Positions 37,701-45,926 of a stretch of 64,000 nt of DNA are shown in pieces (positions within the stretch are counted from its first letter, which is position 1; the number at the start of each line of letters is the position of its first letter). A program made the position numbers and the translations under genes. The notes under the pieces were generated by a model that searched no databases, was not told where the DNA came from, and saw nothing but the letters and a program-made list of their open reading frames with translations. Location of the stretch: assembly GCA_021779535.1 (NCBI GenBank), contig JAJYAM010000007.1:1-64000 (forward strand), given 5' to 3'. The DNA is from Pseudomonadota bacterium. Its GTDB lineage: Bacteria; Pseudomonadota; Gammaproteobacteria; Steroidobacterales; Steroidobacteraceae.

Positions 37701-39664
37701 AGACCACCGCGCAATCGGCGACGGGCGCCGCGACGGGCCGCACGACGCTGCGCGCGCAGAGCCTCGCCGCGCACGACCGGCTGGACGACGCGGTCGCCGC
37801 GGCCCGCGACGCGCTGCTCGCGCGCCAGGAAGCGGCCGGGAACTGGCTGTTCGAGCTCGAAGCGGACTGCACGATCCCGGCCGAGTACGTGATGATGATG
37901 CACTACCTCGACGAGATCGACACGGCTCTCGAGGGGAAGATCGGCGTCTACCTGCGCGCGCACCAGGCCGATCACGGCGGCTGGCCGCTCTACCACGGCG
38001 GCGCGCTCGACCTGAGCTGCACCGTGAAGTCGTACTTCGCGCTGAAGCTGATCGGCGACGACCCCGACGCGCCGCACATGCGCCGCGCGCGCGAGGCGGT
38101 TCTCGCGCTCGGCGGGGCCGCCCGCGCGAACGTGTTCACCCGGGTCGCGCTCGCGCTGTTCGGCGAGATCCCCTGGCGCGGGGTGCCGTACATCCCGGTC
38201 GAGATCATGCTGCTGCCGCGGTGGTTCCCGTTCCACCTGGACAAGGTCTCGTACTGGTCGCGGACCGTGATGGTGCCGCTGTTCGTGCTGTGCACCGGGA
38301 AGCCCCGCGCCAAGAACCCGCGCGGCGTGCACGTGCGCGAGCTGTTCACCGTGCCGCCGGAGCACGAGCGGCATTATTTCGCCGAGATTCGCCGGCGCGG
38401 CGGCGTGTTGCCGCGCGTGTTCCTCGCGATCGACCGGATCTTCCGCGGACTCGATCCGCTGATCCCGCGGGCGATGCGCGCGGCCGCGACCCGGCGCGCG
38501 GAAGCCTGGGTCCTCGAGCGCCTGAACGGCGAGGACGGCCTGGGCGCGATCTTCCCGGCGATGGTCAACGCGCTCGAGATGATGGTGCTGCTCGGCTATC
38601 CGGCGGACGACCCGCGCCGCGTGACCGCGAAGGCGGCGCTGCGCAAGCTGGTGATCGAGACCGCGGACTCCGCGTATTGCCAGCCGTGCGTGTCGCCGGT
38701 CTGGGACACCGCGCTCGCCGCGCTCGCGATGCAGGAGACCGGCGATCCGGCCGCGGTCGATGCGGCGAATCGCGCGCTCGACTGGTTGCGGCTGCACCAG
38801 CTGCGGGACGAACCCGGGGATTGGCGGGTCAACCGGCCGACGCTCGGCGGCGGCGGCTGGGCCTTCCAGTTCGCGAATCCGCACTACCCCGATCTCGACG
38901 ACACCGCGGTCGTCGCCTGGGCGATGCATCAGTCGAACCGCGCCGGCGACTACGCCGGGAACATCACGCACGCACTCGACTGGCTCGCCGGGATGCAGAG
39001 CTCGAACGGCGGCTTCGCCGCGTTCGACGTCGACAATACCCACTACCGGCTGAACCAGATCCCGTTCGCCGACCACGGCGCCCTGCTCGATCCGCCGACC
39101 AGCGACGTCACCGCGCGCGTGGTCACGCTGCTCGCGCGAGTCGGGCGGCCGGAGGATGCACCGGTGATCCGCAAGGCGATCGACACCCTGCGCCGCGAGC
39201 AGGAGCCCGACGGCTCCTGGTTCGGCCGATGGGGAACGAACTACGTCTACGGCACCTGGTCGGTGCTCACCGCGTTCGCGCAGGCGCGCGTCCGTCCCGA
39301 CGATCCCGCGGTCCGCCGTGCGGTCGCGTGGCTGCAGCGGTGCCAGAACGGCGACGGCGGCTGGGGCGAGAGCAACGACGGCTACGCGGGCGGGGCGGCG
39401 CAAGCCGCGAGCACGCCACACCAGACCGCGTGGGCGCTGCTCGCGCTGGTCGCCTCGGGCGAGGCGCGCGGCGAGAGCGCGCGGCGCGGCGCCGAGTGGC
39501 TGGTCCGCCAGCAAGGCGCCGATGGCCTGTGGAGCGATCCGCACTTCACCGCGCCCGGGTTCCCGCGGGTGTTCTATCTGCGCTATCACGGCTACGCGGC
39601 ATACTTTCCGCTGTGGGCGCTCGCGGCGTATCGAACCTTGTCCCGACGGGCCCTGACCCATTGA
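37697..39664 (+). CDS. shc: Squalene-hopene cyclase
   Basis: A 655-residue monotopic membrane cyclase converting squalene to hopene (HpnF). The proton donor is in PDLDDTAVV (DXDD), several QW repeats are present (GGWPLYHGG, QSSNGGFAAFD, QEPDGSWFGRWG, CQNGDGGWGES), and the GTGFPRVFY-like element appears as PGFPRVFYLRYHGY. Length agrees with the family. ATG 37697 lies in the stop of the squalene synthase. Second gene of the hopanoid operon. Confidence 0.97.
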   Translation: MKTTAQSATGAATGRTTLRAQSLAAHDRLDDAVAAARDALLARQEAAGNWLFELEADCTIPAEYVMMMHYLDEIDTALEGKIGVYLRAHQADHGGWPLYHGGALDLSCTVKSYFALKLIGDDPDAPHMRRAREAVLALGGAARANVFTRVALALFGEIPWRGVPYIPVEIMLLPRWFPFHLDKVSYWSRTVMVPLFVLCTGKPRAKNPRGVHVRELFTVPPEHERHYFAEIRRRGGVLPRVFLAIDRIFRGLDPLIPRAMRAAATRRAEAWVLERLNGEDGLGAIFPAMVNALEMMVLLGYPADDPRRVTAKAALRKLVIETADSAYCQPCVSPVWDTALAALAMQETGDPAAVDAANRALDWLRLHQLRDEPGDWRVNRPTLGGGGWAFQFANPHYPDLDDTAVVAWAMHQSNRAGDYAGNITHALDWLAGMQSSNGGFAAFDVDNTHYRLNQIPFADHGALLDPPTSDVTARVVTLLARVGRPEDAPVIRKAIDTLRREQEPDGSWFGRWGTNYVYGTWSVLTAFAQARVRPDDPAVRRAVAWLQRCQNGDGGWGESNDGYAGGAAQAASTPHQTAWALLALVASGEARGESARRGAEWLVRQQGADGLWSDPHFTAPGFPRVFYLRYHGYAAYFPLWALAAYRTLSRRALTH

Positions 39665-40362
39665 CCGGGATCGGGATCGTCGCCGCGCTCGACGCCGAGG
39701 CGCGCACGCTGCGTGACGCGCGCCGCTTTCGCGACGGCCGGGATCGGCTCGACGGCCGTGCAACGGTGATCGTCGCCGGGATCGGGCCCGTGGCCGCCGC
39801 GAGCGCGGCGCGCGCGCTCGCCGAGGCCGGCGCCGCCGCGCTGCTCAGCTGGGGCGTCGCCGGCGGTCTCGACCCGCGGCTGCGCCCCGGCGCGATCGTG
39901 CTGCCCGCCGAGATCCTCGGCCCCGCGGGAGAACGCTATCCGACCGACGCCGCGTGGCGCGAGCGCGAGCGGCGCCGGCTCGCGGGGCGCGAGCCCGTCT
40001 GCGCGGGAGCGATCCTCTCGCAAGGCACGGCGATCGCCGATCCGCGGGCGAAGCACGCCGCGCACCGCGCGAGCGGCGCGGTCGCGATCGACATGGAGAG
40101 CGCCGCGATCGCGGCGGTCGCCGCGAGCCGCGGGCTGCCGTTCCTCGTCCTGCGCGCGATCGTCGATGCGGCTTCGGACGCGCTGCCGGACGCGGTCGTC
40201 GACGCGAGCCGCGACGGCCGGCCGGACCTCTGGCGCGTGCTCGGCGGCGTGATCCGCTCGCCCGGCGACCTCGGCGCCCTCCTCGGGCTCGCCGGCCGGT
40301 TCCGCATCGCGCGGCGCGCGCTCGCCGCGGCCGCGGCCGCCGGCCTCGCGACACCCTCATGA
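39661..40362 (+). CDS. hpnG: Hopanoid-associated nucleoside phosphorylase HpnG
   Basis: A 233-residue protein related to MTA/SAH nucleosidases (VAGIGPVAAASAARALAEAG; LLSWGVAGGLDP; VAIDMESAAIAAVAA; LRAIVDAASD). HpnG removes adenine from adenosylhopane to give ribosylhopane. The start is the TTG at 39661, which overlaps the shc stop (TTGA) and matches where homologues begin; no ATG or GTG fits. It overlaps hpnA by ATGA. Confidence 0.92.
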   Translation: MTGIGIVAALDAEARTLRDARRFRDGRDRLDGRATVIVAGIGPVAAASAARALAEAGAAALLSWGVAGGLDPRLRPGAIVLPAEILGPAGERYPTDAAWRERERRRLAGREPVCAGAILSQGTAIADPRAKHAAHRASGAVAIDMESAAIAAVAASRGLPFLVLRAIVDAASDALPDAVVDASRDGRPDLWRVLGGVIRSPGDLGALLGLAGRFRIARRALAAAAAAGLATPS

Positions 40363-41369
40363 AGGCGCTGGTCACCGGGGCGACCGGATTCGTCGGCGCG
40401 GCGGTCGGGCGCGCGCTCGCGCATGCCGGCTGGGACCTGCGCGCCCTCGTCCGTCGTGGCGCCGACCGGCGCAATTTGCACGACTTCCCGGTCGAGCCGG
40501 TCGAGGGCGATCTCGCCGACCCGCGCTCGCTGCGCACCGCGCTCGAGGGCTGCGACGCGCTGTTCCACGTCGCGGCGGATTACCGTCTCGGGGTTCGCGA
40601 CCCGGCGCCGCTGTACGCGGTCAACGTCGAAGGCACGCGCAACGTGCTCGCGGCCGCGCGCGACGCCGGGATCCGCCGCATCGTGCACACCAGCAGCGTC
40701 GCGACGATCGGGATCCCGGACGACGGGACGCCGGGCGACGAGCGCACCCCGGTCACGCTGAATGCGATGATCGGCCACTACAAGCGTTCGAAGTATCTCG
40801 GCGAGCAGGTCGCGCTGCAGTTCGCGCGCGACGGGCTCGACGTCGTGATCGTGAACCCCTCGACGCCGGTCGGACCCGGCGACGTCAAGCCGACGCCGAC
40901 CGGCCGCATCGTGCTCGATGCGGCCTCGGGGCGGATGCCCGCGTACGTCGACACCGGCCTGAACGTCGTGCACGTCGACGACGTCGCCGCGGGCCACCTC
41001 GCGGCGTACGAGCGCGGCCGCACCGGCGAGCGCTACATCCTCGGCGGCGAGAACCTGAGCCTGCGGGCGATCCTCGCCGAGGTCGCCGGCCTCGTCGGAC
41101 GCCGTCCGCCCCGGATCGAGCTGCCGTACGCCGCGGTGCTCCCGATCGCGGTGGTCGCCGAGGGGATCACCCGCCTCACGGGCCGCAGCCTCACGATCTC
41201 GCTCGAAGGCGTGCGGATGGCGAGGAAGCGGATGTATTTCTCGAGCGCGAAGGCGCAGCGCGAGCTCGGGTACCGCGCGCGCCCGCCGGCCGAGGCGTTC
41301 CGCGACGCGGTGCGCTGGTTCGAAGCGCAAGGAATGCTGAGGATCGGGCCGCGCGGCCGCGGTCGTTAA
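40359..41369 (+). CDS. hpnA: Hopanoid-associated sugar epimerase HpnA
   Basis: A 336-residue extended SDR protein: NAD-binding TGATGFVGAAVGRAL, serine in IVHTSSVATIG and the active-site YKRSK motif in IGHYKRSKYLGEQV. HpnA is a standard part of hopanoid loci, though its reaction is not established; it resembles dihydroflavonol reductases/NAD-dependent epimerases. It ends in TAA that is shared, as TTAA, with the stop of hpnL on the other strand. Confidence 0.93.
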   Translation: MKALVTGATGFVGAAVGRALAHAGWDLRALVRRGADRRNLHDFPVEPVEGDLADPRSLRTALEGCDALFHVAADYRLGVRDPAPLYAVNVEGTRNVLAAARDAGIRRIVHTSSVATIGIPDDGTPGDERTPVTLNAMIGHYKRSKYLGEQVALQFARDGLDVVIVNPSTPVGPGDVKPTPTGRIVLDAASGRMPAYVDTGLNVVHVDDVAAGHLAAYERGRTGERYILGGENLSLRAILAEVAGLVGRRPPRIELPYAAVLPIAVVAEGITRLTGRSLTISLEGVRMARKRMYFSSAKAQRELGYRARPPAEAFRDAVRWFEAQGMLRIGPRGRGR

Positions 41370-42364
41370 GTCTCGCGGCGCGACGCGAATCCGCCGCGCC
41401 CGACGATCCATTGCCAGGCGACGAGCGCCGGCACGCCGAACAGGATCTCGCGCATCCGTTTCGCGAGCGACAGCGCGAGCGCGACGTCCGGGGCGATCCC
41501 GAGCACGTGACCGAGCCCGACCAGACTCGCCTCCTGCACGCCGATGCCGGCCGGCACCAGAAACACGAAGTTGCGCACCGCTTGCGTCAGGCTCTCGAGC
41601 GCGATCGCCTCGACGACGCCGATCGGGTGGCCGATCCAGCGCAGCGCGAGCCAGGTCTCGGCCGTCCCTGAGAGCGCGCCGGCGAATTGCCACGCGATCG
41701 AGCGCAGCAGGCGTCCGTGCGCCCGGCAGGACACGCGGATCGCGGCATCGATCCCGGCCGCGCTCGCGCCGAACCCGACCGGCGCCTTGCCGCCGGTGAC
41801 CACGTTCACGCTGCCGATCAGACGCATCCCGAGCCGCCGGAGCCAGTCGAACACCGATCCGTAACGCATCAGCGCGACCAGCAGCACGATCACCGGCAGG
41901 CTCGCGGCGAGCAGGACCGCGAGGTCCTCGGTCAACGCGACCTCGCCGGTCAGCTCGAGGATGCACACCACCCCGAGCGCGACCAGCAGATACTGGCTGA
42001 CCAGGGTCATCAGCACCTCGACCACGACGCTCGCGGCCGCGACCGGCAGGTCGACGCCGGACCGCGCGAGCAGTCCGACCCCGACCATCTCGCCGCCGAC
42101 GTTCGCGACGGGGAGCAAGCGGTTGATCGCCTCGCGGATGCACGCGATCCCGAACAGCGTGCGCAGCCGGGTACGCACCGGCACCAGCGCCTGCCACCCG
42201 ATCGCGTCGAGCACGATCGGCACCGTGCGCAGCGGCACGAGCCACAGCAGCCACCAGCTCGCCCGTGACAGCAGGTCGAAGATCTGCGCGGCGCCGCTGC
42301 GCAGGATCAGCGCGATCGCGACCGCGAGACCGGCGACGAACGCGATCCGCACCGCGGTCTTCAT
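41366..42364 (-). CDS. hpnL: HpnL-type membrane protein
   Basis: A 332-residue polytopic protein of the lysylphosphatidylglycerol synthase TM superfamily, with about seven to eight hydrophobic stretches and the motif FVFLVPAGIGVQEASLVGLG. HpnL proteins accompany hpnK/hpnJ/hpnI; a flippase or transport role for hopanoids is a guess. The start MKTAVRIAFVAGL at 42364 overlaps hpnK by ATGA. Last gene of hpnI-J-K-L. Confidence 0.9.
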   Translation of the reverse strand: MKTAVRIAFVAGLAVAIALILRSGAAQIFDLLSRASWWLLWLVPLRTVPIVLDAIGWQALVPVRTRLRTLFGIACIREAINRLLPVANVGGEMVGVGLLARSGVDLPVAAASVVVEVLMTLVSQYLLVALGVVCILELTGEVALTEDLAVLLAASLPVIVLLVALMRYGSVFDWLRRLGMRLIGSVNVVTGGKAPVGFGASAAGIDAAIRVSCRAHGRLLRSIAWQFAGALSGTAETWLALRWIGHPIGVVEAIALESLTQAVRNFVFLVPAGIGVQEASLVGLGHVLGIAPDVALALSLAKRMREILFGVPALVAWQWIVGRGGFASRRET

Positions 42365-43236
42365 CGGCGCGCACGCCCCGCGGCGAGGTCGCCGTAGCCG
42401 CCGAGCCGCGCGCCGGCCGCCTGCACCGCCGCGCGCACGCGCGGGCTGCGCAGCGCGGCGAGCTCGTCCGCGTGCCGGTAATCGCGCATCGTCGGCACGA
42501 TCGGTTCGTGGGTCGCCGCCGGGTGCGCGTAGACCTCGGTGACGCCGTCCGGCAGCCGCGCGAGGATCTCGAGCCACGCCGCCTCGTCCATCCGGCCGCT
42601 GCGCGCGATCCCGAACACCCGATCGCCGTATGCGACGCCCGCACGCCGCAGGCGCCGCTTCATCGCGGCGAGCCAGGGCGCGAGCAAGGTCGCGCCGGCC
42701 GCACCGGCCGCACCGGCGAAGCGGGCGCCGGCGCGCGCCGCGAACCACGCCGGCTCGTTCGGGACCCGGACCGCCCGCAGGCCGTGGTCGGCGCCGACGG
42801 CGAGCAGGGTCGCGAGCACGGTCGGGTGCAGGTGGAAGTGCTTGTGCGCGTCGACGTGATCGAGCCGCAGACCGGTCGCGCGGTACGCGTCGAACTGCGC
42901 GCGCACTTCCCGCTCGACCTGCCGGCGCGCCGACGGCGACGCGAAATAACGAAAGCCCCGGGCGACCATGTGCGCATCGAAGTGCCCGCGCGCGTCGACC
43001 AGCGCGGGAATCGACTCCGGGGGCGAGACCGCGGGTCCGTCCGCGAGCACGAGGTGCAGGCCGACCCGCAGATCGGGCAGCCGCCGCGCGCGCCGGACCG
43101 CATCCGCGGCCGCCGGCGCGGCGACCATCAGGCTTGCGGCGGTGAGCACGCCGTCGCGATGCGCGGACTCGACCGCCTCGTTGACCGCCTCGTGCAGACC
43201 GAAATCGTCCGCGGTGACGATCAGGAGCTTACGCAT
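42361..43236 (-). CDS. hpnK: Hopanoid deacetylase HpnK (ChbG/YdjC family)
   Basis: A 291-residue metal-dependent carbohydrate deacetylase: metal and catalytic motifs TADDFG and DHVDAHKHFHLHP, plus VGLHLVL. HpnK removes the acetyl group from N-acetylglucosaminyl-bacteriohopanetetrol made by HpnI, leaving BHT-glucosamine. 42 bases follow hpnJ. Confidence 0.95.
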   Translation of the reverse strand: MRKLLIVTADDFGLHEAVNEAVESAHRDGVLTAASLMVAAPAAADAVRRARRLPDLRVGLHLVLADGPAVSPPESIPALVDARGHFDAHMVARGFRYFASPSARRQVEREVRAQFDAYRATGLRLDHVDAHKHFHLHPTVLATLLAVGADHGLRAVRVPNEPAWFAARAGARFAGAAGAAGATLLAPWLAAMKRRLRRAGVAYGDRVFGIARSGRMDEAAWLEILARLPDGVTEVYAHPAATHEPIVPTMRDYRHADELAALRSPRVRAAVQAAGARLGGYGDLAAGRARR

Positions 43237-43278
43237 GCCTCGGGCGTCGCCGCGCCCCCGATCCCGCCGGCCGCATGG

Positions 43279-44700
43279 TCAAGCCTCGCGTGCACGCAGG
43301 AAGCGGAAGAACTCGACGCCCTCGCGCAGCCGCCGCCTGGTCATGGTCCAGCTCGTCAACATCTCGCCGGTCAACTCGGCGATCTTGCGCGGCCGGAAGT
43401 AGAACTTCTTGTAGAACGTCTCGACCGCGTGATGGATCTGCGCCGCATCGAGGTTCGGATAGGAGATCGGCGCGAGCTGCACGCCCTCGCTGTTCACGAG
43501 GTTCAATCCGTCGTTCTCCTTGAGCCACCCGTTCGCGACCGCCTGGGCGTACAGCTCGGTCCCGGGATACGGCGCCGCCAGCGAGACCTGGATCGTGTGC
43601 GGATTGATCTCGACCGCGTAGTCGATCGTCTCGCGGATCGTCTCCGGCGTCTCGCCGGGCAGGCCCAGGATGAACGTGCCGTGGATCGTGATGCCGAGCT
43701 TGCGGCAGTCGCGGGTGAACCGCCGCGCAATGTCGGTGCGCAGGCCCTTGCGGATGTTGTGCAGGATCTGATCGTTGCCGGACTCGTAGCCGACGAGCAG
43801 CAGGCGCAGTCCGTTGTCGCGCATCACCCGCAGCGTCTCGTACGGCACGTTCGCCTTGGCGTTGCACGACCAGGTGACGCCGAGCTTGCCCAGACCGCGC
43901 GCGATCTCCTCGGCGCGCGGGCGGAAATCCGTGAACGTGTCGTCGTCGAAGAAGATCTCCTTGACCTCGGGCATGTGCTCCTTGATCCAGCGCACCTCGT
44001 CGACGACGTTCTGCGGGCTGCGCACGCGGTACTTGTGCCCGCCGACGGTCTGCGGCCACAGGCAGAACGTGCACTTCGAGCGGCAGCCCCGTCCGGTGTA
44101 GATCGACACGTACGGATGCTGCAGGTAGCCGATGAAGTAGTTCGGGATCGTGAGGTCGCGCTGGTACACCGGCGACACCCACGGCAGCTCGTCCATGTCC
44201 GCGATCATCGGCCGCGGCGCGTTGTGCCGCGGGGTCCCGTCGGCGTCGCGATAGGACAGACCGAGCACCTCGGAGAGCGGACGCCCCTCCGCGACCTCCT
44301 TGCAGGTGTAGTCGAACTCCTCGCGCGCGACGAAGTCGATCGCCGGCGACGCCGCGAGCGAGCCCGCCGGATCGACCGCGACCTTCGCGCCGACCATGCC
44401 GATCACGAGCCGCGGATTGCGCGCCTTCAACAGCTCCGCGACGTGCGCGTCCTTCGGGAACGACGGCGTGCTCGTGTGCATGATCACGAGGTCGTATTGG
44501 TCGGCGAGCGGCAGCACCGCATCCATGCCCAAGCCGTCGGCCGGTGCGTCCAGCAGGCGGCTCCCCGGCACCATCGCGGCCGGCTGCGCGAGCCAGGTCG
44601 GATACCAGAACGAGCGCACCTCGCGCTTCGCCTGGTAACGCGCCCCGGCGCCGCCATCGAAGCCGTCGAATGACGGGGGATGCAGGAACAGTGTTCTCAT
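43279..44700 (-). CDS. hpnJ: Hopanoid radical SAM enzyme HpnJ
   Basis: A 473-residue B12-binding-domain radical SAM protein. The N-terminal cobalamin-like domain (about residues 1-150) is followed by GCRSKCTFCLWPQ with the CxxxCxxC cluster site, and the SAM-pocket region LLLVGYESGNDQIL. In Burkholderia HpnJ converts BHT-glucosamine to BHT-cyclitol ether by contracting the sugar ring. Its start overlaps the hpnI stop by ATGA. Confidence 0.95.
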   Translation of the reverse strand: MRTLFLHPPSFDGFDGGAGARYQAKREVRSFWYPTWLAQPAAMVPGSRLLDAPADGLGMDAVLPLADQYDLVIMHTSTPSFPKDAHVAELLKARNPRLVIGMVGAKVAVDPAGSLAASPAIDFVAREEFDYTCKEVAEGRPLSEVLGLSYRDADGTPRHNAPRPMIADMDELPWVSPVYQRDLTIPNYFIGYLQHPYVSIYTGRGCRSKCTFCLWPQTVGGHKYRVRSPQNVVDEVRWIKEHMPEVKEIFFDDDTFTDFRPRAEEIARGLGKLGVTWSCNAKANVPYETLRVMRDNGLRLLLVGYESGNDQILHNIRKGLRTDIARRFTRDCRKLGITIHGTFILGLPGETPETIRETIDYAVEINPHTIQVSLAAPYPGTELYAQAVANGWLKENDGLNLVNSEGVQLAPISYPNLDAAQIHHAVETFYKKFYFRPRKIAELTGEMLTSWTMTRRRLREGVEFFRFLRAREA

Positions 44701-45851
44701 CGCGTCGAGTCCTCATATCGCTGGAACGCGCCATCGTCGGCGAGGCGGTATCGGTCGCCGCGCCAGCGCACGCTGCGCGTCGCGAATCCCCAGCACCAAA
44801 GGGCAAGGCTCAGCGAATCGCCGAGCGGAAGCGCGAGCCAGTCCCACCAAGGCGCCTCGCGCCCGCGCACCTCGTAATGTAGCACGAGACGGGCCAGCGC
44901 CGCGATCCCCAGCGCCGCCGCCGCGAGCGGCGCGCCGCCGGCGAGCCCCGCGCCGATCGCGGCGACCGGGACCCCGAACGTGACCAGGGAGGCGGCATAA
45001 CCCCCGGGCCGGACCATGCGGATCGTGCGCAGCCAGCGCAGCAGGTGCCGCAGCGAGTCGCGCAGCGAGCGCTCCTCGACGACCGTCTCGACCTCGACCG
45101 CCGCGAGCACCGTGCGCAGCCCGAGCCGGCGGGTCTTCTCCCCGAGCGCATAGTCGTCGGCGAGCTGGTCCGCGATCGACTCGAACCCGCCGATCGCCGC
45201 GAGCGCATCGCGGCGCAGCGCGATGGTCGCGCCGAACGCGAACTCCCGCGACCCGAACGCGGCCGCGACGCACACCGACGGATAGAACCAATCGTTCACG
45301 AACGTGGCCGCGAGCCACGACGCGAGGCCCGGCCGTGCGACCGCCCGATAGGCGGTCGTGACCACGCCGACGCCGGGCTCGAGCAGCGGCGCGATCACCG
45401 CGTCGAGATACCGCGGCGTCACCCGGATGTCGCTGTCCGCGAGCACCAGATGGTCGTACGCCGCCACGCTCAGCATGTTGATCAGGTTGGAGACCTTGCG
45501 GTTCGCGCCGTGCTGTCGCCGATCCGCGACGATGCGCAAGCGCAACGACGGGAATTCACGGACCAGGCGTTCGGCGATCGCGAGCGCCGGATCGGCCGGG
45601 TCCTGGACGCCGAACACGATCTCGTACCGCGGATAGGTCAGCGCGCAGAACGAGCGCAGGCAGTCGTAGGTGCCCGCCTCGACGCCGCACAGCGGCTTCA
45701 ACACCGTCACCGCGGGCCGGTGCGCCGGCGGCGCGGCCGCCCGCGTGGCGCGGCGACGGACCGCCCAGAGCGCGACGCCGAGGTACGCGGCCGGCGCGGC
45801 GGCGAGCGCGACCCCGAGCAGGTGCAGCGCGTGGAGCACGTCGGGGCTCAT
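44697..45851 (-). CDS. hpnI: Hopanoid glycosyltransferase HpnI
   Basis: A 384-residue GT2 enzyme like ceramide glucosyltransferase: N-terminal membrane helix (LHLLGVALAAAPAAYLGVALWAV), VTVLKPLCGVEAGTYDCLRSF, DxD motif in VLADSDIRV, the QxxRW-like LRHLLRWLRTIR and C-terminal membrane helices. It adds N-acetylglucosamine to bacteriohopanetetrol. Start MSPDVLHALHLLG at 45851; the track's long ORF runs back through hpnH on the other strand. First gene of hpnI-J-K-L. Confidence 0.94.
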   Translation of the reverse strand: MSPDVLHALHLLGVALAAAPAAYLGVALWAVRRRATRAAAPPAHRPAVTVLKPLCGVEAGTYDCLRSFCALTYPRYEIVFGVQDPADPALAIAERLVREFPSLRLRIVADRRQHGANRKVSNLINMLSVAAYDHLVLADSDIRVTPRYLDAVIAPLLEPGVGVVTTAYRAVARPGLASWLAATFVNDWFYPSVCVAAAFGSREFAFGATIALRRDALAAIGGFESIADQLADDYALGEKTRRLGLRTVLAAVEVETVVEERSLRDSLRHLLRWLRTIRMVRPGGYAASLVTFGVPVAAIGAGLAGGAPLAAAALGIAALARLVLHYEVRGREAPWWDWLALPLGDSLSLALWCWGFATRSVRWRGDRYRLADDGAFQRYEDSTR

Positions 45852-45914
45852 CGGGTCCGGCTGCGGCCAGCTGACATCTTCGCAATCATCCCCTCGGTCG
45901 GTGCACGATTTGGC

Positions 45915-45920
45915 TAGAAT
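45915..45920 (+). promoter_or_regulatory. -10-like hexamer of hpnH
   Basis: TAGAAT ends only 6 bases before the hpnH ATG in the 75-base gap divergent from hpnI. No Shine-Dalgarno sequence precedes the ATG and no -35 is clear. This suggests a leaderless or nearly leaderless transcript. Confidence 0.4.
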
Positions 45921-45926
45921 ACCGTC

